A stretch of 64,000 bases of DNA from Rubrivivax sp. (GCA_016789955.1 JAEUPB010000020.1:1-64000), one strand, 5' to 3'; positions 8,059-17,029 are shown, counted from the first letter of the stretch. Notes: generated by a model from the letters alone, not told the origin. A program made the numbers and translations.

Positions 8059-10579
8059 TGTTCCGGCCCGCGCCGGCGCGGCGGCCCTCGATGCCATCCT
8101 CGCCGCCGCGCTACTGCTGCCCGGCTTGGCCGGCCTCGCGCGGGCGCAGGACGTGGAGGATGCCGTCTCGCTGCAGGCGGCCCGCCATCGCGAAGGCGCG
8201 CGGGCCATCGGCGTGGACGGCGGCCACGGCACGCCGCTCACCGTGCAGACGCTGACGGCGCGCGGCTCGATCGGCAGCGGCCGCGACCGGCTCGACATCA
8301 CGTCGACGCAGGACAGCTGGTCGGGTGCCACGCCGGTGGCCACCGCGCCGGCCGTGGCGCAGGGCAACCGGCCGGTACGGCGCGCCACGGCCGGCGGGCT
8401 CGTCACGGTCGGCGCCTCGCCGATGCTCAACGGCAGCCTGCTGCTCGACGCCGCCGACCGCCCGGTGCAGCGCGACCTCGCGACGGGCCGCGTGCGGGCC
8501 GCACCGCAGCTCGTGCACACGCTCTCCACCGCGTCGCCCGAGACGCGGCGGCAGCTCGACGCGAAGCTCACGCGCCGGCTCGACGACGGCAGCTTCGCGC
8601 TCGGCGGCGGGATCTCGGTGGAACGCGACCACCGCTCGCGCTTCGTCAACGCCGCGTGGCGGCTGGGCCGCGACACGACCTCGCTGACCCTCGGTGGCAG
8701 CGCCACGGCGAGCACGATCGAGGCCGCGCTCGACCACGACGCGGCGCCCTACGTCACGAAGAACGCCTACGCCGATCGATTGACCCATCGCGCCGGCCAG
8801 ACCTGGCTCACCGGCACGCGGCGCGACCTGTCGGCCACGGCCGCGTGGACCCAGGTGCTGTCGCCCACCGCGCAGGGGCAGGCCACGCTCGTGCACACGC
8901 GCAGCGCCGGCCTGCTCGCGCATCCGTACAAGGTGACCAGCGTGATCTACGCGCCTGCAGCCGCCGCATCGGGCGGCGATGCCGACGGCGTGCGCGGCGG
9001 CGACCTGCGCGCGCTGATGGAGCAGCGCCCGGAACGCCGCGCGCAATGGAGCGCCGACGGCCGGCTGGTGCTGCACCAGGCGCCGCACGACGCCGCGCTG
9101 CACCTCGCGGCCGGCGTGTCCAGCGACGACTGGGGCGTGCGCGCACGCCATGCCGAGGCCGAGTGGTTCCGCCCACTGGCCGAGGGCCAGCTGCTCAGCC
9201 TGCGGCTGCGCGCCACGTCGCAGCAGGCGGCGCGGTTCTACACGACCTACCTGGTGACACGGCAGCCCTATCGGCAGCTCGTGAACGGCACCGATGGACG
9301 CGTGACCGTGATCCCCTACGATGCCGCGCAGCTTCCGGCGTTCTTCACCAGCGACGTGCGGCTGGCCGCACTGGGCACGCTGACTGCAGGCCTGGGCTGG
9401 ACGCAGCGCCTCGCCGCCGACCTGCGGCTGGACCTGTCGCTGGACCGCACGCTGCAATCGGGCCGCTGGGCCTGGGGCGGCAACGGCCTCGGGCGCTGGG
9501 CCGACCTGAGGTCGACCCTCGTGCAAGCCACGCTGACGATCGACCTCGACGGCCCGTCCGCCCACCAGGTCCGCGGTACCACCGATGCGCATGCAGGCCA
9601 CGGCCCGGTCCACGGCTCCACGCATGCGCCGATGCCGGCCGAACTGCTGCCGGCGCACGGGCCGCTCGCCCGCGGGCAGTGGATGGTCGGCCTGCGGCTG
9701 CACGCGATGGGCAGCGGCGGTGCGCTGCGCAGCGGCGCGCAGGCGCTGCCAGCTGCCGATGCCGTGGCCCGTGCCTGCGGCGGCGCGCCGTGCCTCGTGC
9801 AGCCCACCGCGATGTCGATGCACATGCAGATGCTCGACCTGATGGTCGGCCTCGGCGGCGGCTGGGCGCTGATGCTGATGCCGCAGCACGTGTCGATGTC
9901 GATGGACACGGTGCTCGCGCCCGGCGCGGTGGCCGGCGACGCGCCCGTGCACATCGGCCGCCACGAGAGCGCCGGCCTCGGCGACACCGCGCTGCACGCG
10001 CTGTGGAGCACGCCCGCATCGGCCGGCGGCCCGCGCTGGCAGCTCGGCCTCGGGCTGAGCCTGCCCACCGGAAGCACGTCGCTGGCACACCGCCGCATGC
10101 ACCAGCAGGACGGCACGGCCATGGACGTCGCCATGCAGACCGGCACCGGCACCTGGGACCTGCTGCCCAGTGCCACCGTGCAGGGCGAGGCCGGCGCGCT
10201 CGCCTGGGGTGCGCAGGCCACCGCCGCGCTCAGGTTGTCCCCGCGCCATGCCGACGGCTACGCCTGGAGCCCGCGCGCGGACGCCAGCGGCTGGCTGGGC
10301 TGGCCACTGGCGCACGGCCTCTCGGCCACGGCGCGCATGGCGTGGCGCCTGGCACCGCGCGTGGTGGGCACGCGCACGCCGCCGGTGCCGACGCTCTCGC
10401 CGCCCGACGACCCGTCCAACCACGGCGGCCGGCAGATCGACGCCGGCATCGGCCTGGCGGCGCACGGCACGGCGGGCGCGCTCTCGATGGAGATCGTGCA
10501 GCCGCTGCAGGCCCGCGTTCGCGGCGTGCAGCTGACGCCCCGTGCGCGCGTGTCGCTCGCCTGGAGCCGCGCGCTGTGA
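8042..10579 (+). CDS. DUF3570 outer-membrane protein with Met/His-rich second barrel
   Basis: About 845 residues from GTG 8042. A signal-like stretch ILAAALLLPGLAGLARA (residues about 17-33) is followed by a DUF3570 region with alternating beta strands and aromatic ends, consistent with an outer-membrane barrel. Residues 91-97 read DSWSGAT, matching the Dxx[ST]GAT flavinylation motif recognised by ApbE, and apbE is the next gene. After about residue 515 come a His-rich linker (HAGHGPVHGSTH) and a second transporter-like strand region containing MSMHMQMLDLM and MPQHVSMSMD, a Met/His content typical of copper-associated proteins. It is much longer than usual DUF3570 proteins (about 400 residues), so it looks like a fusion. 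It overlaps the DUF4266 gene by 17 bp and apbE by 4 bp. Confidence 0.75.
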   Translation: MAARTDVPARAGAAALDAILAAALLLPGLAGLARAQDVEDAVSLQAARHREGARAIGVDGGHGTPLTVQTLTARGSIGSGRDRLDITSTQDSWSGATPVATAPAVAQGNRPVRRATAGGLVTVGASPMLNGSLLLDAADRPVQRDLATGRVRAAPQLVHTLSTASPETRRQLDAKLTRRLDDGSFALGGGISVERDHRSRFVNAAWRLGRDTTSLTLGGSATASTIEAALDHDAAPYVTKNAYADRLTHRAGQTWLTGTRRDLSATAAWTQVLSPTAQGQATLVHTRSAGLLAHPYKVTSVIYAPAAAASGGDADGVRGGDLRALMEQRPERRAQWSADGRLVLHQAPHDAALHLAAGVSSDDWGVRARHAEAEWFRPLAEGQLLSLRLRATSQQAARFYTTYLVTRQPYRQLVNGTDGRVTVIPYDAAQLPAFFTSDVRLAALGTLTAGLGWTQRLAADLRLDLSLDRTLQSGRWAWGGNGLGRWADLRSTLVQATLTIDLDGPSAHQVRGTTDAHAGHGPVHGSTHAPMPAELLPAHGPLARGQWMVGLRLHAMGSGGALRSGAQALPAADAVARACGGAPCLVQPTAMSMHMQMLDLMVGLGGGWALMLMPQHVSMSMDTVLAPGAVAGDAPVHIGRHESAGLGDTALHALWSTPASAGGPRWQLGLGLSLPTGSTSLAHRRMHQQDGTAMDVAMQTGTGTWDLLPSATVQGEAGALAWGAQATAALRLSPRHADGYAWSPRADASGWLGWPLAHGLSATARMAWRLAPRVVGTRTPPVPTLSPPDDPSNHGGRQIDAGIGLAAHGTAGALSMEIVQPLQARVRGVQLTPRARVSLAWSRAL
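8312..8332 (+). other. Putative FMN attachment motif (DSWSGAT) in the DUF3570 protein
   Basis: Seven codons encode D-S-W-S-G-A-T. ApbE-type FMN transferases attach FMN by a phosphodiester bond to the Ser/Thr at the end of a Dxx[ST]GA[ST] motif (known for NqrC, RnfG and FMN-binding domains). The position early in the mature protein, and apbE next door, make it a candidate attachment site at T97. It is untested, and chance occurrence in a long protein cannot be excluded from this sequence alone. Confidence 0.5.
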
Positions 10580-11511
10580 CGCTGCTGCGCACACGCACCT
10601 TCCAGGCGATGGGCTCGCCATGCGAGCTGCGCCTGGCCGCGCGCGACGCTCAAGAGGCCGACGCGCTGGTGCGGCTCGTGCACGACGACGTGGCGCGCCT
10701 CGAACAGCGCTACTCGCGCTACCGCGACGACAGCGACCTCTCGGCCATCAACCGCGTCGCCGCGGCCGGCGGCAGCACCACCGTCGACGACGAGACCGCA
10801 GCGCTGCTGAACTACGCGCACACCTGCCACGGCCAGAGCGGCGGTCTGTTCGACATCACCTCCGGCGTGCTGCGCCGCGCCTGGCGGTACGACCGCGCCG
10901 AACTTCCCGAACGCGCACAAGTGCAGCGCCTGCTGGACCAGGTCGGCTGGCACAAGGTGCGCTGGGAGCCGCCGCGGCTCACGTTCACGGTGCCGGGCAT
11001 GGAGATCGACTTCGGCGGCATCGTCAAGGAGTACGCCGCCGACCGCGCCGCTGCGCTGCTGCTGCAGGCGGGGATGCAGCACGGGCTCGTGAACCTCGGA
11101 GGCGACGTGCGCATCGTCGGCCCGCAGCCCGACGGCACGCCGTGGCGCATCGGCGTGCGGCACCCGCGCCGGCCGGGCGAGCTGTGCGCCACGCTGGAGC
11201 TGTCGTCGGGCGCGCTGGCCACCAGCGGCGACTACGAGCGCTGCATCGTCATCGACGGCGTGCGCCACGGCCACGTGCTGAACCCGCGCACCGGCTGGCC
11301 GGTGCAGGGGCTGGCGTCGGTCAGCGTGGTGGCGCCGCTGTGCGTGGTGGCCGGCAGCGCGACGACGATCGCGATGCTGATGGAGCACGACGGCCCCGCA
11401 TGGCTGGCCGGCATGGCACTGCCGCACCTGTGGATCGACACCGACGGCCGCTGCGGCGGGCCGCTGGCCGACCTGGCGCAGGGTGCGCCCGCCGATCCAT
11501 GGCCAGAATGA
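10576..11511 (+). CDS. apbE: FAD:protein FMN transferase (ApbE)
   Basis: 311 residues. ApbE moves FMN from FAD onto a Ser/Thr of an exported acceptor, in the periplasm or at the membrane. Family marks are the N-terminal AMGSPCEL, YSRYRDDSDLSAIN, the FDITSGVLRRAW block, the DFGGIVKEYAAD helix with the FAD/Mg-binding residues, and HVLNPRTGWPV near the C-terminus. A normal Sec signal is not evident: the protein begins directly with TLLRTRTFQAMG, so a cytosolic enzyme or a missed upstream start remains possible. The GTG start overlaps the DUF3570 stop (GTGA), fixing both. The likely acceptor is the DUF3570 protein. Confidence 0.92.
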   Translation: MTLLRTRTFQAMGSPCELRLAARDAQEADALVRLVHDDVARLEQRYSRYRDDSDLSAINRVAAAGGSTTVDDETAALLNYAHTCHGQSGGLFDITSGVLRRAWRYDRAELPERAQVQRLLDQVGWHKVRWEPPRLTFTVPGMEIDFGGIVKEYAADRAAALLLQAGMQHGLVNLGGDVRIVGPQPDGTPWRIGVRHPRRPGELCATLELSSGALATSGDYERCIVIDGVRHGHVLNPRTGWPVQGLASVSVVAPLCVVAGSATTIAMLMEHDGPAWLAGMALPHLWIDTDGRCGGPLADLAQGAPADPWPE

Positions 11512-11560
11512 CCCGCAAGGTTCACCCCACCCCTCCCCAACCTCCCCGAAGGAGTCGCAG

Positions 11561-12013
11561 ATGAAGTTCCTCCCCACGCTGGCCCTGGCCTGCGCCCTCG
11601 CGGCGGGCGCGGCCGCGGCCCATGCCCAGACCACCGTCAAGGACGCCTGGGTGCGCGGCACCGTGCCACAGCAGAAGGCCACGGGCCTGTTCGCGCAGCT
11701 GACGTCGGCCGGCGGCGGCAAGCTGGTCTCGGCCAGCTCGCCGGTGGCCGGCATCGTGGAGATCCACGAGATGGCGATGGCCGGCGACGTGATGAAGATG
11801 CGCGCCGTCACCGGCATCGAGCTGCCCGCGGGCAAGGCCGTGGACCTCAAGCCCGGCGGCTACCACGTGATGCTGATGGACCTGAAGCAGCCGCTGAAGG
11901 AAGGCGACACCGTGCAGGTGACCTTCGTCATCGAAGGCAAGGACGGCAAGAGGGAATCGGTGGCCGTGAAGGCGCCCGTGAAGGCGCTGACCGCGACTCC
12001 GCACAAGCACTGA
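11561..12013 (+). CDS. Periplasmic copper chaperone PCuAC family
   Basis: 150 residues with a signal peptide ([23 protein letters not shown]). The mature domain carries the PCuA(C) copper motif: a His/Met cluster IHEMAMAGDVMKM and, about 30 residues on, GYHVMLM. The pattern H-M-x10-M then HxM binds Cu(I) and, in some members, delivers it to the CuA site of cytochrome oxidase. A C-terminal HKH tail may add a second site. The ribosome site GAAGGAG lies before ATG 11561. It follows apbE by 49 bp and closes the envelope cluster, tying that cluster to copper. Confidence 0.9.
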   Translation: MKFLPTLALACALAAGAAAAHAQTTVKDAWVRGTVPQQKATGLFAQLTSAGGGKLVSASSPVAGIVEIHEMAMAGDVMKMRAVTGIELPAGKAVDLKPGGYHVMLMDLKQPLKEGDTVQVTFVIEGKDGKRESVAVKAPVKALTATPHKH

Positions 12014-12055
12014 CGGCGGCCGCCCGGCAGAGCGGCTCCGCGCGCTCGCGGCGCC

Positions 12056-14056
12056 TCACCGCTGCACGATCGGGAAGGTGCCCGTCGCCTTGTCGAGCAG
12101 CGTGAAGAAGCGGCCGAGGTCGATCACGCTGCCGTCGATCTTCGTCTGGTCGCTGGCCAGCAGTTCCTTCGCGCCGGCCTTGCCGAGGATCATCTGCAGG
12201 AAGAACGGCTTGGTCAGCGACAGCGTGGCGTTGGCATCCGCCGCGGGCGGCGCGAGGCGATGGTCCATCACGCCGTTGCGCACGCTCAGCACCCAGTCCT
12301 CACCGGTGTCGCGGAAGCGCAGGTTGATGACGAGCGACACGCCGTCGGCCTTGGGCCCGTTCAGCGACGCCGCCATCGCCTCGAGGAAGCGCTCGGTGGG
12401 CGTCTGCTGCAGCATGTCCAGCAAGGCCTCGCGCAGCAGCCCCTGCGCCGGCGGGCCCTGGCGCAGTTCGAGCGCACCGGTCAGGTAGAAATTGCGCCAC
12501 GGCGCCGATTCGGCGAGGTAGCCCATCTGTTCGAAGCTGCGCGCCAGCAGCGTCTTGGCGGCCTCGTGCTTGGGCTCGGTGTAGACCGCGTGCTTCAGCA
12601 GCTCGGCAGCCCAGCGGAAGTCGCCGGCGTCATAGGCCTTCTGCGCCGCGGCCACGATCTTCTCGAGGCCGCCGGCCAGTTCGACGTAGCGCTTCGCGGC
12701 CTCCAGCGGCGGCAGCGCATCGAGGTTGGCCGGGTGCGCGTCGAACCATCCCAGGTAGTGCTGGTAGATGGCGCGCACGTTGTGCCGCACGGTGCCGTAG
12801 TAGCCGCGCACGTTCAGGTGGTCCTGCAGCGCCTTGGGCAGCACCAGCGTCTCGGCGATCTCGGCGCCGTTGTAGCCCTGGTTCATCAGCCGCACCGTCT
12901 GGTCGTGCAGGTAGCGGTAGGTGTCGCGCTGCATCGTGATGAAGGTGCGGATGCGCTCGGCGCCCCACACCGGCCAGTGGTGCTGGTTGAACACGACTTC
13001 GGAACCCTGCGCGTGCACGAGCGCTGCGTCGAGATAGCCGGCCCACTTCAGCGCGTCGCGCACCTTGGCGCCGCGCAGCGTGTAGAGGTTGTGCAGCGTG
13101 TGGCTCATCAGCTCGGCGCCGCAGTAGGCCTTCAGCTCGGGGATGGAGAAGGTGAACTCCGACGGCGCCTCGCTGCCCGGCACGTTGTGGAACACGAAGC
13201 GCAGCCCGTCGATCTCCAGCGCCTGCTCGGGCTGCGACACCAGCACCGTGGGCGCGAGGATGCCCACGCGGCCCACCGCCACGGCCTTGCCCAGGCCCGT
13301 GTCCACAGCGCCTTGAGGGTTGCGCGGCAGCCGGTTGCCGTACATGTACATCGCCCGGCGGCCCATCGCGGTGCCCATCAGCACGTTCTCGCTGGTGGCT
13401 TCCTCCATGAAGCCGGCCGGCGCCACCACCGGCACCTGGCGCGCCTTGGCGTCCTCGGCACTCAGCAGGCCCAGCACGCCGCCGAAGTGGTCGATGTGGC
13501 TGTGCGTGAAGATCACGCCGGAGATCGGCAGCGCCGCGAGCTCGGGGCCCAGGTGCTGCCGCGCGAAGGCCACCGCGGCCGCGGCGGTCTCGCGCGAGGT
13601 GAGTGCGTCCACGACGATCCAGCCGCTGCGGCCGCGGATCAGCGTGAGGTTGGCGATGTCGAAGCCGCGCAGCTGCCAGATGCGGTCGGTCACCTGGAAC
13701 AGGCCCACCTGGTTGTTCAGCAACGCCTGCCGCCACAGGCTCGGGTTCACGGTGGCGGGAGCCGCGCCCTGCACGAAGCCGAAGGCACCGAAGTCCCAGA
13801 CGACCTGGCCAGCCTCGTCCGTCACCCGCCCGCTGGGCGCGGCGACGAAGCCGCGCTTGGCGTCGGCGAACGAGGCCGGATCCGAAAGGTCGGCGGCCTT
13901 CGCCACCGCGGCGTGCGCCTGCGCCACGGCAGGGTGCACGGCGGCATCGCCGGCGGCCGGCGGAGCGGCGGTCTTCGAGCAGGCCGCGAGCAGGGCCGTG
14001 CAGGCCAGCACGGCGAGCGCGGTGCGCCGCCGGTCGGGGGTGCGATGCGAGGCCAT
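12056..14056 (-). CDS. Alkylsulfatase-like metallo-beta-lactamase-fold hydrolase (lipoprotein)
   Basis: 666 residues of the SdsA/alkyl sulfatase family, which cleaves sulfate from linear or secondary alkyl sulfates with two zinc ions. The N-terminus has a lipobox (ALLAACSK, Cys 26), so the enzyme is probably anchored in the cell envelope. The metal motif THSHIDHFGG gives H185, H187, D189 and H190. Later blocks include the dimerisation domain and a C-terminal SCP2-like lid (SLVINLRFRDTGEDWVLSVRNG). The length matches the family. Its start overlaps the stop of the upstream Bug protein gene by one base (TGATG). The natural substrate is uncertain. Confidence 0.88.
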   Translation of the reverse strand: MASHRTPDRRRTALAVLACTALLAACSKTAAPPAAGDAAVHPAVAQAHAAVAKAADLSDPASFADAKRGFVAAPSGRVTDEAGQVVWDFGAFGFVQGAAPATVNPSLWRQALLNNQVGLFQVTDRIWQLRGFDIANLTLIRGRSGWIVVDALTSRETAAAAVAFARQHLGPELAALPISGVIFTHSHIDHFGGVLGLLSAEDAKARQVPVVAPAGFMEEATSENVLMGTAMGRRAMYMYGNRLPRNPQGAVDTGLGKAVAVGRVGILAPTVLVSQPEQALEIDGLRFVFHNVPGSEAPSEFTFSIPELKAYCGAELMSHTLHNLYTLRGAKVRDALKWAGYLDAALVHAQGSEVVFNQHHWPVWGAERIRTFITMQRDTYRYLHDQTVRLMNQGYNGAEIAETLVLPKALQDHLNVRGYYGTVRHNVRAIYQHYLGWFDAHPANLDALPPLEAAKRYVELAGGLEKIVAAAQKAYDAGDFRWAAELLKHAVYTEPKHEAAKTLLARSFEQMGYLAESAPWRNFYLTGALELRQGPPAQGLLREALLDMLQQTPTERFLEAMAASLNGPKADGVSLVINLRFRDTGEDWVLSVRNGVMDHRLAPPAADANATLSLTKPFFLQMILGKAGAKELLASDQTKIDGSVIDLGRFFTLLDKATGTFPIVQR

Positions 14057-15075
14057 CAATCCACCTTCGCGCCGGAGCGCTTCACGACATCGGCCCACTG
14101 GTCGCGCTGCTTCAGCAGGAAGGCCGCGAACTCGTCGGGCCCCAGCGTGCGCACCAGCGCGCTCTGCGCAGCGAGCTTCGACTGCACATCGGCATCCTTC
14201 ATCACGCGCTCGAAATCGGCGGCCAGCCGCTCCACCACCGGCCGCGGCGTGCCGGCCGGCGCCAGCACGCCGAAGAAGGCCAGCACCTCGAAGTCGGGCC
14301 AGCCGCTCTCGTGCACGGTGGGCAGGTCGGGATGGCTCGGCAGCCGCGTCGGGCCGGTGGCCGCGAGCAGCCGCAGCCGGCCACCCGGCAGGTGCGGCGC
14401 CACCTCGATCGGCGTGGCGAACATCAGCTGCACCTGCCCCGCGACGAGATCCACCAGCGCCGGCCCGCCGCCCTTGTACGGCACGTGCAGCAGCGGTGCG
14501 CCGGTGCGCATGCGGAACAGTTCACCCGCCAGGTGCGGCACGGTGCCGTTGCCCGCCGAGCCGAAGGCATAGCGCCCGGGTTGTGCCTTGGCCGATTCGA
14601 CCAGCGCCGCCAGCGTCGGCGGCGTCGAGGCCGCGTTTGCCGCCAGCACGAACGGCGAGAGTGCGAGCAGCGCCACCGGCGTGAAGTCGCGCTGCGGGTC
14701 GTACGGCAGCTTCGGGTAGATGGCCTGCGAGATGACGAAGGGCGTCGGCGCGAACAGCAGCGTGTAGCCGTCGCCCGGCGACTTGGCGACGAGGTCGTTG
14801 CCCAGCGTCGTGCCGGCCCCAGGCTTGTTGTCGATCACCACCTGCTGGCCCAGCCCCTCCTGCAGCTTCTGGCCGACGACGCGGGCGAGGATGTCCGTGG
14901 CGCCGCCGGGCGCGAAGGGCACGACGAGCTTCACCGGCTGGCGCGTGGGCCAGGGCTGCGCGGCGGCCGAGGCGGCGAACGCCGCCGCGACCAGCCCGAG
15001 CACGGCGGCGCGCAGCGCGGCGCCGACAGGAACATCGAACGTCGCGCGTCGCGCGGCACCGATCGCTGCAAGCAT
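14056..15075 (-). CDS. Bug family periplasmic solute-binding protein
   Basis: 339 residues of the Bug/TctC family, which binds carboxylates or similar small molecules for tripartite tricarboxylate transporters. A signal peptide ends near AASAAAQ. The mature start WPTRQPVKLVVPFAPGG and motifs GQQVVIDNKPGAG and GSAGNGTVPHLAGE are characteristic. ATG 15075 is preferred because GAGGAG precedes it. It is coupled to the alkylsulfatase-like gene downstream (TGATG), so it may bind a sulfate ester or its product. No TctA or TctB membrane subunits are visible, as is usual for orphan Bug genes in Burkholderiales. Confidence 0.92.
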   Translation of the reverse strand: MLAAIGAARRATFDVPVGAALRAAVLGLVAAAFAASAAAQPWPTRQPVKLVVPFAPGGATDILARVVGQKLQEGLGQQVVIDNKPGAGTTLGNDLVAKSPGDGYTLLFAPTPFVISQAIYPKLPYDPQRDFTPVALLALSPFVLAANAASTPPTLAALVESAKAQPGRYAFGSAGNGTVPHLAGELFRMRTGAPLLHVPYKGGGPALVDLVAGQVQLMFATPIEVAPHLPGGRLRLLAATGPTRLPSHPDLPTVHESGWPDFEVLAFFGVLAPAGTPRPVVERLAADFERVMKDADVQSKLAAQSALVRTLGPDEFAAFLLKQRDQWADVVKRSGAKVD

Positions 15076-15140
15076 GCTGGTCTCCTCGTCTCGTGTGCAA
15101 CGCCGGGCCTCGTCGAGGAAGCCCTGCGCCGGCGCGGCGC

Positions 15141-15923
15141 TCAAGCGTCCAGCCGCGCGGTGTAGGTGGTCAGGCAGCCATCATGCCAGCGGTGCAGCTG
15201 GTAGCCGCGGCCTTCGTCGGCCGGCGTGTAGCGGCCCTGCTCTCGCAGGTCCAGCGCGAACTGGTGCGCCAGGCCCGGGCAGACCGTGACCAGCGTGCCG
15301 TGCCAGCGCGCCGCCTGTGCGCGGTGCAGGTGGCCGCAGGCGATGCGCTCCACTTGCGGGTGGCGGCGCACGATCTCGCCCAGTGCCGCGGCACTCGCTG
15401 ACGCCATGCCGCTGCGGTCCAGGTGCGGCACGCCCACCTGCAGCGGCGGGTGGTGCACGAACACGATCGTCGGCCGGGCGGGCTGTGCGGCCAGTTGCGC
15501 CTCCAGCCACGCGAGGCGCTCGCCGCAGAGCTCGCCGATGTGCGAGCCCAGGCGCAGCGAGTCGAGCATCACGAGCCGCAGCGGCAGGTCCTCCACCGTG
15601 TAGTGAACGAACGCATCGGCCGGGCCTGCGCCCAGGCCGGCAGCCCCCGGCCACGCGGCGCGCAGCAGCGCGCGGTCATCGTGGTTGCCGACCATCGGCC
15701 ACCACGGCATGCGCAGGCCCGAGAGCAGCTCGCGCAGCCGCTCATACACCTCTGCGCCGGGACGCTCGACGAGGTCGCCGGTGAGCACGCAGCCGTCGGG
15801 CCGCGGGTCCAGCGCATTGAGCCGCGCCACGGCGCCGGCGAGCACCGCGTCGGTGTCCAGACCCGCCGGCCGCGGGCCTTCGGGGCCGGCCAGGTGCAGG
15901 TCGGAGATCTGGGCGAGCAGCAT
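15141..15923 (-). CDS. Calcineurin-like metallophosphodiesterase (CpdA/GpdQ type)
   Basis: 260 residues with all five metallophosphoesterase blocks: ISDLHL (D8, H10), GDLVE, GNHDD, HHPP and GHLHR. This class hydrolyses cyclic nucleotides or glycerophosphodiesters with two metal ions in the cytosol. No signal peptide is present. The start ATG is at the family N-terminus (MLLAQISDLHL). It stands between Bug-protein genes and 65 bp after its own upstream neighbour, so its operon membership is not clear. cAMP phosphodiesterase CpdA is one possibility, but substrates vary in the family. Confidence 0.88.
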   Translation of the reverse strand: MLLAQISDLHLAGPEGPRPAGLDTDAVLAGAVARLNALDPRPDGCVLTGDLVERPGAEVYERLRELLSGLRMPWWPMVGNHDDRALLRAAWPGAAGLGAGPADAFVHYTVEDLPLRLVMLDSLRLGSHIGELCGERLAWLEAQLAAQPARPTIVFVHHPPLQVGVPHLDRSGMASASAAALGEIVRRHPQVERIACGHLHRAQAARWHGTLVTVCPGLAHQFALDLREQGRYTPADEGRGYQLHRWHDGCLTTYTARLDA

Positions 15924-15988
15924 GGCCGCCGAAGTCTACGCAGGGAAGGAGGCGGTGGAGGCGATGCCACGCGCCCCGCTGCGCCGCG

Positions 15989-17029
15989 TCAGCTCGACGC
16001 TGCCTCCGGCACGTAGCCGCTCTTCTTCGCCAGCGCCTCGAAGTGCTTGCGGTCGGCCGCCAGCGATGCCGCGAGCTGCGTCGCGTTCATCGGCTGCGGC
16101 GTCATGCCCATCGCGAGCAGCTTGCTGCGCGCCTCGGGCTTGGCGAGCAGGCCATCGATGCCCGCCGCAAGGCGTGCGACGAGGTCCTGCGGCAGCTTCG
16201 CCGGCCCGTACAGGCCCACCGAGTTGACCACCTGCACGTCCAGCCCGGCTTCGGCGAACGTCGGCACGTCGGTGACCAGCGGCGTGCGCGTGGCGCCCGA
16301 CGATGCGATGACGCGCAGCTTGCCGGCCTTGTGCAGTTCGGTCATCGCGCCGGTGCCGGTGATCAGCATCGGCAGCCGGCCGGCGACGAGGTCGGTCATG
16401 CCCACCGTGCTGTCGCGGTACGGCACCATCGTCATCGGGATGCCCGACGCCAGAGACATCGCGATGCCCGCGAAGTGCGACGACGAGCCGTTGCCCGGCG
16501 CTGCGCCGTACGCCGCCTCGGCGCCCTTGGCCCGGGCCCATGCGAGCAGCGCCTTCAGGTCGGGCGCACCCACCCCCGGACCGGTGGCCGGCCCCGTGGC
16601 AGGCCCGGTGGCGAGGGCCACGTCGAACCAGCTGATGCCGGCGATCGGCGTGAAGTCGGCGACCGGGTCGTAGTCGAGCTTCGTGTAGATGTTCGGGTAG
16701 ATCGCGAACCCGCTGCTGGTGGAGACCATCAGCGTGCGCCCGTCGGGCGCGGCGCGGCGCAGTTCGCCCAGCGCCACGCGGCCGCCGGCGCCGAGCTTGC
16801 TCACGGTGATGACCGAGCGGCCGAGCACGTCCTTCAGGTGCTCGCTGACCATGCGCGCGGTGGCGTCCATCGTGGTGGCCGCGCCGACGAGCACGGTGAC
16901 TGTGCCGCCGTCCTGTGCCCCCACACGTCCCACGCCGAGCGTCGCCGCAGTGCCGCCGAGCACCTGCAGCACGCGCCGCCGTGTGGTCGCCGGCACGCCG
17001 ACGCCGATCCGGCCTGTCGCGCCGCTCAT
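15989..17029 (-). CDS. Bug family periplasmic binding protein with Tat-like signal and ATGP repeats
   Basis: 346 residues. The N-terminus TTRRRVLQVLGGTAATLGVG resembles a Tat signal, unusual but known in some Bug proteins. The mature domain has the Bug core (KLGAGGRVALGELRRAAPDG, NIYTKLDYDPVADFTPIAGI, APGNGSSSHFAGI). Where the related gene at 18428 has VSVNPNSGIND, this protein has a low-complexity (ATGP)3-like insert encoded near 16580-16620. The start overlaps the stop of the Rieske oxygenase gene (ATGA), so it probably binds the substrate or a product of that enzyme. Confidence 0.9.
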   Translation of the reverse strand: MSGATGRIGVGVPATTRRRVLQVLGGTAATLGVGRVGAQDGGTVTVLVGAATTMDATARMVSEHLKDVLGRSVITVSKLGAGGRVALGELRRAAPDGRTLMVSTSSGFAIYPNIYTKLDYDPVADFTPIAGISWFDVALATGPATGPATGPGVGAPDLKALLAWARAKGAEAAYGAAPGNGSSSHFAGIAMSLASGIPMTMVPYRDSTVGMTDLVAGRLPMLITGTGAMTELHKAGKLRVIASSGATRTPLVTDVPTFAEAGLDVQVVNSVGLYGPAKLPQDLVARLAAGIDGLLAKPEARSKLLAMGMTPQPMNATQLAASLAADRKHFEALAKKSGYVPEAASS

